DNA from: Antedon mediterranea | Lineage: Eukaryota; Echinodermata; Crinoidea; Comatulida; Antedonidae | Reading direction: 5' to 3' | DNA: 64,000 nt | Assembly (NCBI RefSeq): GCF_964355755.1 | Contig: NC_092672.1 | Span: forward strand, 2,852,001-2,916,000 | Shown here: positions 11,789 to 22,469 of the stretch, piece after piece | Layout: every line of letters begins with the position of its first letter | How positions within the stretch are numbered: position 1 is the first letter of the stretch | Made by a program: the position numbers and the translations under genes | Notes under the pieces: generated by a model | What the model saw: the letters and a program-made list of their open reading frames with translations, nothing else | What the model was told of the DNA's origin: nothing | Databases searched by the model: none

Positions 11789-11898
11789 TAGTCTGGGTTC
11801 CAGACGGAGTTTTGTCTAATATTAGTTAAAAGATAAATATTTTGGCACATATGGCGTTTCATACGTATACTACTTGATTTTGGATACTCCGTCTGGGG
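11789..11898 (+). mobile_element. Copy of the CAGACGGAG/GGCGTTTCAT repeat
   Basis: GTCTGGGTTCCAGACGGAG at one end and ATACTCCGTCTGGGG at the other form inverted termini around TTTGGCACATATGGCGTTTC. Sits just outside the long inverted-arm element. Confidence 0.5.
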
Positions 11899-12005
11899 AA
11901 ACACGCACAAGTCACGTGGTTTGACACCAAGAATTCTTGGTGCATACGATTATCCGGTTGACTAGTTTCAGCTGCATGCGATTGGCTACTCTCTCGTACA
12001 CCGTT

Positions 12006-15000
12006 TAAATATTCAGAGCCATTGTCTGTAAGAATCAAAGAAATATCAAAAAGAGTGGCAGACTCAAAAAAATGGATTTCTTTCAAATTTTGCACATGGC
12101 TATATGTGTTGAGAGAAATCAAATATGAAGTATTTTTTATTCCACACGTATATTTCCATGGCAACGGCCAAATTTGTGTTTTTGACAAATTTTGTCCTTT
12201 TTTAAGGTTTTTTAAAATGGATATTGGTACTACTTTGATGAACGATATTTTTGTTTTGTTCATTTAATTATAAAAAATAATTAGTGTATGCATAATAACA
12301 ATGCATTGTGCACCTGTTTCAAATTTTTTTTATTTTTTTATTTCATACTTTGGGAGATACCATTTATTTAAAAAGGGGTGTTTTTCACTTTTTTTTAATT
12401 GTTCAATGCAACTAAACTTTACTTCACCATAACGCCCAAAGTGGTGTATTTTTTTAGCTGATTTATTACAAATAGGTAGTTCCAATGTTTAATAATTGAT
12501 TTCTAAAATAAAATACTGGGGTAAATTTAAAATCTGCAAGCAGTGTTGCGAGAAACATAGGCATTTTTATATTAAAAAAAACATGGTATATTAGTAAAAA
12601 CATTTTATTTTCTTTGATTATTTGATTTGAAACTCATTGGTCAGAAAAATTCTTAATGTTTTATATAGTTCTAGTTGTGTTGTGAGAAAAAACTTTTTTT
12701 TTTAATTATAGATTCTGTAATTCCCAGTTTTAATGTCATTTTATAGGTTATATCCTCGGGAAATTTGAATAAATTATCAGATCGTTGTGAATTTTAATCT
12801 TTGCAACAGATTACTCCTCTCTTATTTTGAAGCTCCTCTTTCATTTGTTTACTTGTTTTATTTGCTAACCTAAGCAGATCCCACATGCCCATCAACCACC
12901 ATTTTCGACTACCATCCCTCCCCTCCCCCCCGCCCCCCACCCCGACTATAACCACAAAAAGATAAACTGCAACACTTTGGTCGATCATCCACTATAGAGT
13001 GTCAAATGCATGCATTCAAGCACCACCCACACTGCCGCTACTATCGCCCCAATGAATAGACAGATTCAAACTCCTTCATCCCACCCCCTCCTCCTTTCTC
13101 CAAGCCCCACCCACCCCAAGTTAACAATTGCAATGCAAAAGATAGAACATAAAGTTAAGTTTTTAGACCCTCGCCTTCAACCTCCTAACTATTTAAAAGT
13201 CCTGGATCCACCACTTTTCCCTCCCCAAAATAGAACCAATCAAAAGTCAATGATATACTCAGGTATGTTAATGCTACATAACAAATATAGAAGCCCTGAT
13301 TTGAAATTTCATTTCATTTAAGGTCAGCATGTAAAATATCACACTTTATTATTAAATATTGGTTTTAAATTCTATATTTTTTTAACGGTGTGTTTGGATT
13401 CAGTATTAATTATTAATTAATAATTATCTGATAGTTATTTAATTTCCCTTAGTTATGCATAGCAACAGTTACTATGGTAACTAAAATTGAGATATTCTTT
13501 AGATTTTGCATATTTATCTTATACAAATTTAATTTTAATTTGTAGATTATTAGCAGGCAATACCTTATTTGCATTTTTAAATTACCGTTTCACAAGGTCA
13601 TATTCGTAAGCACTTTCTTCTGTGATTATTTTTATTCATGAAAACCCCATATTTTATTTACAGCGGCCACCTCCCTTAACGGACGCACTTTGAAAAGCCT
13701 GTTTGTTCTTCCTATCTAATTAGTGCATTTGGTGCTTACCGTAAGCAGCTGCGGGCACCTTTTTATACAAAAAATGAGATTTTTAGTAAGCGGCCAATCG
13801 AAAAATGCAATACTTATTGCATGGACCTATGAATTAGAGGTGCATGTTTATTGTATTTCTTTATATATTAGCTTTATTTTGAAGAGGTTTTAAAAACATT
13901 ACTGTGAAGAGATGAGAAAACTACACTGATTTTGACCGACCATTTTTCATATGATAAAAGTTTTTAAAATTTGTCTGAAAATGCTAAAAAATACTAAACC
14001 ACCTGATTATAAATAATAATAGGCCTACAATTATAAGCGGCCACTTTTCCAGGTCCCGAGGGTGGCCACTTACGGGAAGTTCTTGAACTGTATTTAAACA
14101 AGAATATTTCTTACAAAAAACGCTGCTTGCTTATTGTTATTGCTAAGGTCAAGTCTGGGGGTCACTTCATCAAGCCTAGATACTTCAGGTATCCTATTAC
14201 AAACAAAAACTTCAATGGACTGTTTTGATAATAATTCAATGATTATCTGACAGTGAATTATAGTAATATCATGGGACTCATAAATACCAGAAATGCTTTA
14301 TGATTTGTCATTAGACTCTTTTCTCAGCCGTTTTTTGGATTCAACAGGTGGTAGGCCTACCTATAAATTATAGTCGAGTTTCCATTTTTAACAAAAATGT
14401 CAAAGTGTAGTACTATACTGCTGCTTGATTTCATCTAATGAATGAGTCATCTCGTGTGACGTAGCGGGCTAGAGCAGCAATTATCCTTAGTTATGCATAG
14501 AAACAGGTTCTAAGATAACATAAATAATACATTTTGACATAACTTGACCCAACAAATGACCCTTTCACATGGTCAGACATTTTCTGGGATTCAGTAGATA
14601 AGTAAATTTGGGAAAAGGTAGTAAAGCTATGTAATCAAATGTTTGTAGTCATGAAACCCCATATTAAAAATATTGTACTTAGTTAGTATAGAAACAGTTG
14701 CTACAATCAATACACTATAGGTAAAATGTTGATGTCATTTGACCTCAATATGTAATTTTTTTTTTTCATGAAAACTCCATATTTTATTTTGTTTACCTTT
14801 ATTCATATTCGTCAAGACTTTCTTTCTGAGATTATTAGGATTCAGTATTTAAAGTAAATTTGGCAAAAAGTAGAAATGTAAAACTATGTAGAAAAAATGT
14901 TTTGTATTTATGAAAAACCCCTTTTCGCATAGAAACAGTTGCTATGGTAAAATGTTGAATGAATTTACAAAGTCAAGTTTGTCATTAATGGAATGCAGTA

Positions 15001-16138
15001 GAAGTAAAATTGAGAAAAATTACAAATGCAATCAATTCTTTGTATTTATAAAAACGCCATTTTTTACATTTTTTTAAAAATTACTTTCCTTAGTTACACA
15101 TAGAAATGGTTGCTAAGGTAACACATTAGGTAAAATATTAAAATTGTTGAGAATTGTTATGAACTATCTTGTAAATGTTGATCAAACATTAATAGTTGTA
15201 GTAAAGTGGAGACCTGTCCTGTTTTGCATTCTGACCCCTTTTGACCTTAAATGACCTATTTACAAGGTCAGATTTTTTGGGAGGTCTTTCTGTATCTCTT
15301 TACACAAAATAGATTTAAAAATTTATAAAAACCATTGACGCAATTATTTCCAAGTTTAACATTATTTTCCATCAACTAAATATTTCAATGCAAAATACTG
15401 TTTTTCTGGCAATTAATTGAAATAAACCTGGCAACACATTCTCCTATTTTATCTAAACTATTCGTATGACTCTAGTAGCATTATCACAAGCCACATATAC
15501 ATTTTATTATTGGATTAGCCATATTTAAATTGTGTTTCATGTGTTTTGTTTGTTGATATTTTATTATATTTTTTGTATTTTTCGTATTTTCCTGGCAACA
15601 CAAAACCTATGTACGAAATTTACCCCAGTGTTTTTTCCGTGATTATTGTTGACAAACCTATTGACTATCAAATTAAAAAACCTCATTGATTTAAAAACAC
15701 CACTTTGGAAGTTATAGGTACGTTTATGAGGTATACTTTTATAAAAAAAATATTTTTTAAAAACACCCCTTTTTAAAATAATGGTATCAACCAAACTCCA
15801 TTTTGTATTTTTTTTTTTTTTTACATTAAATGGAACTCAATACATGTTGTTTACACTGCTACAAACAAAAACTGTATACTGTAAGTATTTTGGTTAAAAT
15901 AAGTATACAAGTTTGTACTTTTTCACTATAGAAAATCTGTGAAAAATGGCAAAAACATCAAAATTTGGATAATTGACCGTTGTCATGGCAACGGAGGCTA
16001 AAAATTCAAATGAATGATGTAGATATGCTTTTTAGTGAAATGTCTATTCATGGTAAAAATTTGAGAGAAATCCATTTTTTTACATCTGCCACCAAATCTT
16101 TGATTTTTACAGACAATGGCTCTTCATATTTAAGAATT
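12006..16138. mobile_element. 4.1-kb foldback-like element with ~550-bp inverted arms
   Basis: Left arm 12006-12560 and right arm 15588-16138 are inverted copies of each other. Shared blocks, read on opposite strands, include AGAGCCATTGTCTGTAA, AAAAAAATGGATTTCT, AAAAAGGGGTGTTTTT, CCAAAGTGGTGT and ACTGGGGTAAATTT. The arms are diverged and gapped, so the element is old. Between them no transposase-like or reverse-transcriptase-like ORF is seen. Instead there are degenerate internal repeats built around a CTTAGTTATGCATAG-AACAG-TTGCTA-GGTAAC motif (13449, 14483, 14683, 14930, 15091) and TGACCT...CAAGGTCA. This fits a non-autonomous long-TIR or foldback transposon; class unknown. Confidence 0.6.
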
Positions 16139-17171
16139 TCAAAGACTCAACAACTAAGATGATGCGCATGCGCTATGTTACGTTTAGACAATGTGTACTT
16201 GGGTACATTTATGAAAGTTCTGAAGGCTAGAAATTATTTTATATGCCTAGTAGTCTGGTAAACATTTGATGGGATCTTTGAAACATGAAAACTCGTCTTG
16301 ATATATGATAGGCTAGCTTCTCCGCAAATCAAACATTGAATGGATCATTTATTACGCGGAGATAATTTTGATTTAATTCCCACCCAGACCCTGTCCTGTT
16401 CTGTGTGGTGGTGTAGCCCTGTTGTGTGCCGGTGGTATGTAGGCCTACTTCATTGGCGTTTTATTTGGCAGGTCATACGTGCGAGTTGAGTAGGACCTAC
16501 GAAAGAGGCCTAGGCCAAGGACTAAACAATTAATAAACAAAACAACTTGGCATTACTATTTTATATTTCAACAGTCTCGATCGTACATTAAGCACTGGTA
16601 GGCCTACGTACTCGATCTCTTTCATTTTGAAACAAAATGATCATTGGTTGATTCGAAATCCATATTTACATACCGCCCGCCCCATATAGCCAAATACGGT
16701 ATGATAACCTACGTCATTCTTATCGTATGTTTGCGGTCTGCAAATCGATTTCTATACGTGTTTCACAAGTCTGTATTTTCAGACAAAAATCGCGGTCGAA
16801 ATAAAAACAAATAAATAAAAAAAAAAGATAATACAGACTTGGGGCAAGTCTACTTCCATCGTAACATTAAGTATTTTATTACACATAAGAATATATTATA
16901 GTAATGTAAAAAATAAGTAAAAATACATTGAATAATTATACATTTTATAAAATTAATACATTTTTTAATAGTTAAAATACATACTTTTATTCATGCGTGT
17001 AACCCGACATATAAAGTAGTACATTTATAGTTTGTCTGTTATTTGCATTGATTTTAAAACTGTACACTGTATGGTACTACAATCAGGATAAATCGTATCT
17101 TATTTTAAGCTTGAACCGCCAAACGAAGCACGTACGTCACAAAATACCGCCACCATTCACATTAATCACGT
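16139..17171. other. Intergenic, 3' side of the sulfotransferase gene
   Basis: AT-rich; contains AGGCCT words and a minus-strand AATAAA at 16986-16991, about 180 bases after the sulfotransferase stop, which is a good polyadenylation candidate for that gene. Confidence 0.45.
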
Positions 17172-20100
17172 TCATAAAACAAACTTGTCGAAATTTAAAT
17201 CTGTTTCTTGTAACTTGTCTTTGTATAGGTTGTTAAATATCTCATTTTGGGCTACAGTAAGTTGATTCTTCCAGTCTCCAACTTTTCCTACAAATAATAA
17301 CAATATAATATGTGTTAATGATAAATCACGTGCTATTTAATATTTTGGCCCATATTGAAGATACAAATAACTCGAGATTTTTTTATAAGTTTTGTAACCT
17401 CACTAATATATTACTTTTCCTAAAAATCATTAAATATCATTCTTACTGTTGGTATAATAGATATTTGGAAAGGAAAACAAAGTTTCCTGCAACCAAAAAC
17501 GTGCTTATACACAGAGCAGCAAGTAGTATACTTGGCAAATGGCATTTTGGCAAACCCTGTTTTACACCATTAATGCGTCACGTGTTATGGCAAGTAGACG
17601 CATGCGCATGCTTACCCTTTCTCATAAACTGCACAGTATTACCAGTGTCGCCATTAACCGTGTCTTTCATTAAATTCTGTGATTTATTTGCTTGTGGGTT
17701 TTTCTTCATTTTACCAAATGAACAATGATCTGCAATGCGTTCGATTGTTTCTTTATCTAAGTCTTTGCCCAGGAATTTGCTAACATCACTAACAACCTTA
17801 ACCAAATCCTGCAGTATGGAAAATACATGAATTAGAGACATTGTGAATTGACATTTTGTGGTAAATCGTTCTTACACCTCTAGTGGAAATGGAAGTTGGG
17901 ATAAATAAGTATAAGTATAAAGCATTTCAACAATAATTGTCATTTTTCTTTTTGTACATAAGTTGGGGACCCGTCATGAAACGTCACAAAATAAACATGA
18001 ATATTCATTTAGTCATGTCTATAAGGCGTGTGACGTAAGGATTGGCCCAACTACAATATTCTAATGCAAACGCTTTCCGTCGAGCCGTCTGTGTACTAGG
18101 GTCTATAAATGGACTTTACATTTCGATGTATGGGGTTCGAATCCCAACGAACTTATTTTTACATTATAATGACAGAATAATTTGTTTAGAGGGTTAGGTT
18201 TAGTTATATTTAGGAAGTAGTTCAGCTATCTTTCACAAGGATTGCACAACTTATGTACGAAAAAAAATCTGGGCCCGCGTCACACTCTCATTGAACAACG
18301 TAGTAATTTTTAATAATAGGTCAGTTGCCAGACACTGTACTAAATGAGCCGACGCAGAAAAACAACACAATTCAGTAAGAGTAAACGTTATACACATTTA
18401 AGATTGTCTAAGATTATATTAATTTAGATATAAGTAGGGTATCTGGAAGAAGGTAAGCTAAGTACATGTTCATAGTTTAAAACTGCAATATATGTCGTTT
18501 TGGTAGGGCTACTAGTAAGTAACTAAGATTTACAGCCAGCAAACGGCGATTATACGTGTACATGTTGATTTCACCTCGCGTCTTTTGTTTTCTGTCACCG
18601 TGTCTATTGTCTCCGTGTCTATTGTCACCGTGTCTATTGTCACCGTGTCTATTGTCTCGATTGTCTATTTTCTCGATTAAGTACCTTTTTATGCTTTACA
18701 TTCTTTCTTTGTATACAACGAGGGCCCTGAATGATCAGTTCTATTAGGAACTGGATAGGCTACCCTCAGTAAATATGGTAATAAACATTCTTTGCTTTTA
18801 AATGGCCGTTTTAGGTTTTTGAAAAAACACCGCAAGCTCCATAACAGAAGAAGAAGCATTTTTTTTCTGTATTTTCGATTTCGGAGTTATTCCTCTTTCC
18901 CGTTGTTTATTTTTACCGTACTTATTATGCTAGTCGGCACTGGGATTCGAACAAATGGGATTCGGCAGCTGGACTCTCGGAAAATTGGAATTTGGTACAC
19001 TTGGATTCGGCAAACTGGAGTCGTGGCAAATTGGAATTCGGTACACTTGGATTCGACAAATTGGAATTCGGTACACTTGGATTCGGCAACCCTTAGTCTA
19101 GTCCTAATTAAACAATAGCCATTAAGGCCTGTTTTACTACCTGTTTCATTTCTTCAAATGTAACAAACATAACGTGAGATTCGTGCCTCCTATTCCACCA
19201 GTATAGATTGTGATCAAACCAGGATCCCCATGGAACTAAATAAAAAAACAAAACAAAATGACAAGTTGTGAAATGTGTCGTGTGCATTAATAAAAGTATT
19301 ATAAAAAGGCGCATTTTGCTACAAGATGTCTACAACAATAACATTTTATAACAATTATTGTTTATTATTATTTAGTTCAATTTCATTTCATTTAGCATAA
19401 TGTGTTATTTGTGCAAATCTATTATAGTATTGACCAATATGGCGAGTCGGGCTAATTATGAAATTGTTACGGTGAAATTTGAATAATGTTATGTAGGCCT
19501 TATTCACAATACAATTATGCCTTATTCATAATAATATTAGGCCTTATTCACAATAATAATAGGCCCTATTCACAATAATATTAGGCCCTATTCACAATAA
19601 CATTAGGCCTTATTCATAATAATATTAGGCCTTATTCACAATCATATTAGGCCTTATTCACAATAATATTAGACCTTATTCACAATAATATTAGGCCTTA
19701 TTCACAATAATATTAGACCTTATTCACAATAATATTAGGCCTTATTCACAATCATATTAGGCCTTATTCACAATCATATTAAGCCTTATTCACAATCATA
19801 TTAGACCTTATTCACAATAATGTTAGGCCTTATTCACAATGCAATTAAGCCTTATATTCACAATGCAATTTAGCCTTATATTTACAATCATATTAGGCCT
19901 TATTCACAATCATATTAGGCCTTATTCACAATCATATTAGGCCTTATTCACAATAATATTAATTAGGCCTTATTCTTATATCTAAATATAACTTTTAATC
20001 CGTGAGTTATTTCACACTTCCATGCATATAACTGAACTTGCTTTAACAACAAATCCCGTAAGTAGTTCTTTGTAACTCGCAGTTAAGGTTCATCAGACTG

Positions 20101-22469
20101 GAACGTATCTTACGTTAATTGTTTTTATTATTTCTTAAGCTTTTATTTTATTTTTTTTGGACCATATTTAATGAGGGTGATCCATCCATCAATTGCTGAT
20201 CTTTAGAGACCAAAACTTGGTAACCACTATGACGCAACGCAAGAACGTAAACGCAACGCATACGTGTTGATCAATGACAAGCGACAGTCGAATAAATCCA
20301 TCGCTTGTGATTGGTAAAATCACTTACGTTGCGTTACGTCCTTGCGTTGCGTCTCTAGTGGGAACCAAGCTTTACTCTCAATCGGGGGATTTTCAGCATT
20401 GTACATTCAATACTGTACACTGCTTACATTCACAATGGATACTATTAGAATCTTAATTTTGTCAGTATTGGGACTAATAATAATACAGATGAATGTTTCA
20501 TTGTTTTGATTCTTTTACCGAGCATGTAATCCCGTTGAGCGTTCTTAAGAAGTGACGTAAGATAATCGAATTACTCTTTTTAGCTACCCTGGGATTAGTC
20601 CTAGAATAGCCCCAGGGATTATCCTTTCTTAGATAGAAGATAATTAGATTTCAAACTGTCTTCAAACAGTATTTATTAATTGATTTTTATTTCGTACACA
20701 GCACGTTTTTTTGTGGCTTATGTTATTTGTAATTTTGTCTGTAAAATGGATGCACCATTGACTGATTAATGTGTGCCACCGATATAGGCCTAAATAAATA
20801 AAATAAAAACAAATCGGATAATTATCGGATAAATGCGATAATTTTTACCTGAACAACAAATTGTTGCGATACGATTAGGCATCTGCGTTTTTTGGCAATC
20901 CCTAATGACTTTATTGTTAAAATTATTATTTATTTAAATTAAGCGATAATTTTGTTTGGGCTTCAGAAACACGGCCCAAGTATTAACAAACATACCGTTA
21001 TTAGTAATAAAATGTTGAAAGAATTCATCCCATTTAACTTTTGGTGCGTTTCGAACGAATGCGTTGTAGAAATGAAAACACGAAACCATGACGTCTTTCG
21101 GATTACGTGCCACATAGATTACCTGGAAAAGATTAAGAAATGAACAATGTTACATTTATTGTCAAAGCTATCTTATTCTTAAGCTCCGTCTACACTATCA
21201 AACTTTATATGACAAAGCAGTGTGAACCCTAACCCTAACCCACCTCTATCACCCAAATATCACACTAACCTTTGGATTCTTTGTTAAAACACCTTGAGGA
21301 ATCAGTTGATGCGGAAAATGAGTTTTGATGAACCGTGGCGAAGCTGCTTCTTCAAGTTCTTGGAATCGCGGTCTTATATCAAATGGGAAGATGCAGTCGA
21401 TGAATGGAATACGATCATCTAACGACTTCTTACTAATCGACTCTAAATCGCCGTCAGCACTCACTGCCGAAACCATCTCTTGCATCCACGTTGTGCCTTA
21501 GAGTGAAAAGAGTTTATGATGGTAATACAGTAATTCGTAGGGCTCGAAAGACCCGCCCCGCTCCATCATTTTTTTTCTTGAAGTGTCCTTTTTAAGGTTT
21601 CAAGAGCAGTGTATGTACGCCTAAGGCCAACTCAGTCAGCACCGTACGACGAGGCCCGACAAAACGTCTTGACTCGACTCGTCGGTGCTGCTGTCTGAGT
21701 TGAATCCCGACGAGACGAATCACCGGGCGTAGTTTTTAGCTCGTCGCGAAAACTTTAAACATGTTTAATTTTCTCCCGACGAGACGACTCGTCGTACTAC
21801 TGTACGCTTTCTGAGTTGGCCTTAATACGAAACTCATGAATCCCGACGTGAGACGGGTCATGAGATAGCGCGTTTTTAGCCATCGACGTCGTCGCGAGAA
21901 CTGTAAACATGTTTAATTTTCACCCGACGAGACTACTTAGTCGTACGACGTTGTCTCTTGACAAGTTTTTGGCCAGCTGGAAAATTTGTTTTAATCTTAA
22001 TTGGCTCATGATGATGGATATATTGAAATTAGGCTAGGCCTTTCCTAGATGTTGCTTAACAATCCCCCTGTAAAATTTGTTGCGGCATTATTGATTGTAT
22101 AATCATATACTCGTGAATCTCATTTTCACCGTACGATCGATCGGTATGATGTATGCATACCTGTTAATATTAATAAGCCATAAATCGTTGTCATATACAT
22201 TTCAATTGAGATGTACCTGTTAATAGGCCATAAATCATAAATACGAATGAAGTTAACTTATTATCTTTAGGCTTAACGCAATGTCATGAAACATTGAAAC
22301 ATCAACTTATTATTACGGTATCTAAAATATTACCTGATTTAGGATATGTTACGATCCAGACGTCATCATCTCTTACTTCGAACGTCTTCATAGCGTCTAT
22401 AATTTCTGTAGACGTTGCATAGTCTAGTGTGAATCCACTTTCCTTGTGGAACCAAGTTATTGTCTCCAT
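17172..22469 (-). CDS. Cytosolic sulfotransferase (SULT family), complete
   Basis: Six coding exons in transcript order: 22469-22334, 21496-21270, 21122-20996, 19235-19141, 17808-17616, 17287-17172. All have GT-AG borders and consistent phases, giving 297 residues, the usual size for cytosolic SULTs. The enzyme transfers sulfonate from PAPS to hydroxyl or amine groups of small molecules. Diagnostic parts are in place: the 5'-phosphosulfate-binding loop YPKSGTTW (residues 42-49), the catalytic histidine in KTHFP (His105), the 3'-phosphate-binding [10 protein letters not shown] (from 126), SWFDH with the WW region, and the C-terminal [10 protein letters not shown] (258-267). No signal peptide or membrane anchor is seen, so it should be cytosolic. 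The substrate cannot be read from sequence, and I would not assign SULT1 versus other subfamilies. The introns hold a 22-bp satellite, two short minisatellites, SINE tails and MITEs, but the coding sequence is intact. Confidence 0.9.
18595..18660. repeat. 15-bp tandem repeat in sulfotransferase intron 4
   Basis: About four units of (T/A)CCGTGTCTATTGT with CACCG/CTCCG variation, fading into CTCGATTGTCTATTTTCTCG. Confidence 0.8.
18715..18786 (+). mobile_element. SINE 3' tail fragment
   Basis: GGGCCCTGAATGATCAG...GGAACTGGATAGGCTACCCTC..AAATATGGTAA matches the 3' part of the SINE at 3189-3419. The head is missing or unrecognisable. Confidence 0.5.
18985..19095. repeat. 30-bp tandem repeat in sulfotransferase intron 4
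   Basis: About three and a half units of GGATTCG(A/G)CAAATTGGAA then TTCGGTACACTT, with one unit altered to CTGGAGTCGTGGC. Confidence 0.75.
19493..19973. repeat. 22-bp satellite (AGGCCTTATTCACAATAATATT), about 21 copies
   Basis: Regular 22-bp units in intron 3 of the sulfotransferase gene, with AATAATATT/AATCATATT alternatives. Each unit carries an AGGCC(T) half of the common AGGCCT word. Confidence 0.9.
20157..20214 (-). mobile_element. SINE 3' tail fragment, minus orientation
   Basis: ACCATATTTAATGAGGGTGA then TCCATCCA...GCTGATC is the reverse complement of the tail of the SINE at 3189-3419. It directly abuts a MITE family II copy. Confidence 0.5.
20215..20371. mobile_element. MITE family II copy in sulfotransferase intron 3
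   Basis: Inverted ends CTTGGTAACCACTATGACGC and GCGTCTCTAGTGGGAACCAA. Internal ACGCAACGCAAG/CTTGCGTTGCGT arms, and a TGATTGGTAAAATCA segment with an inverted CCAAT motif. Confidence 0.75.
21182..21268. mobile_element. MITE family I, left-end fragment
   Basis: AGCTCCGTCTACACTATCAA is the family I terminal repeat. The copy is cut short and runs into CCCTAACCCTAACCC before sulfotransferase exon 2. Confidence 0.6.
21621..21966. mobile_element. CpG-rich inverted-repeat element with a second partial copy
   Basis: AAGGCCAACTCAGTCAGCAC at 21622 is mirrored by CTTTCTGAGTTGGCCTTA at about 21807-21824. The interior repeats CCCGACGAGACGA and ACTCGTCG on both strands. A related segment (AACTTTAAACATGTTTAATTTT versus AACTGTAAACATGTTTAATTTT, differing by one base) follows to 21966, so a second, degenerate copy is joined tail to head. 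Lies in intron 1 of the sulfotransferase. Confidence 0.55.

Noticed and set aside
13010-13321. Pro/Ser-rich 103-codon frame
   Set aside because: Lies in C-rich low-complexity DNA inside the foldback element; no start context or homology.
18110-18150. tRNA gene suggested by GGGGTTCGAATCCC
   Set aside because: A perfect B box is present but no acceptor stem or anticodon arm can be drawn; at most a SINE or pseudo-tRNA remnant.
19493-19973. CRISPR-like array
   Set aside because: Repeats are contiguous without unique spacers and the genome is animal; it is a satellite. The same applies to 61400-62257.
21226-21242. Telomere-like CCCTAACCCTAACCC
   Set aside because: Only about two and a half units, within a truncated MITE; too short for an interstitial telomere.
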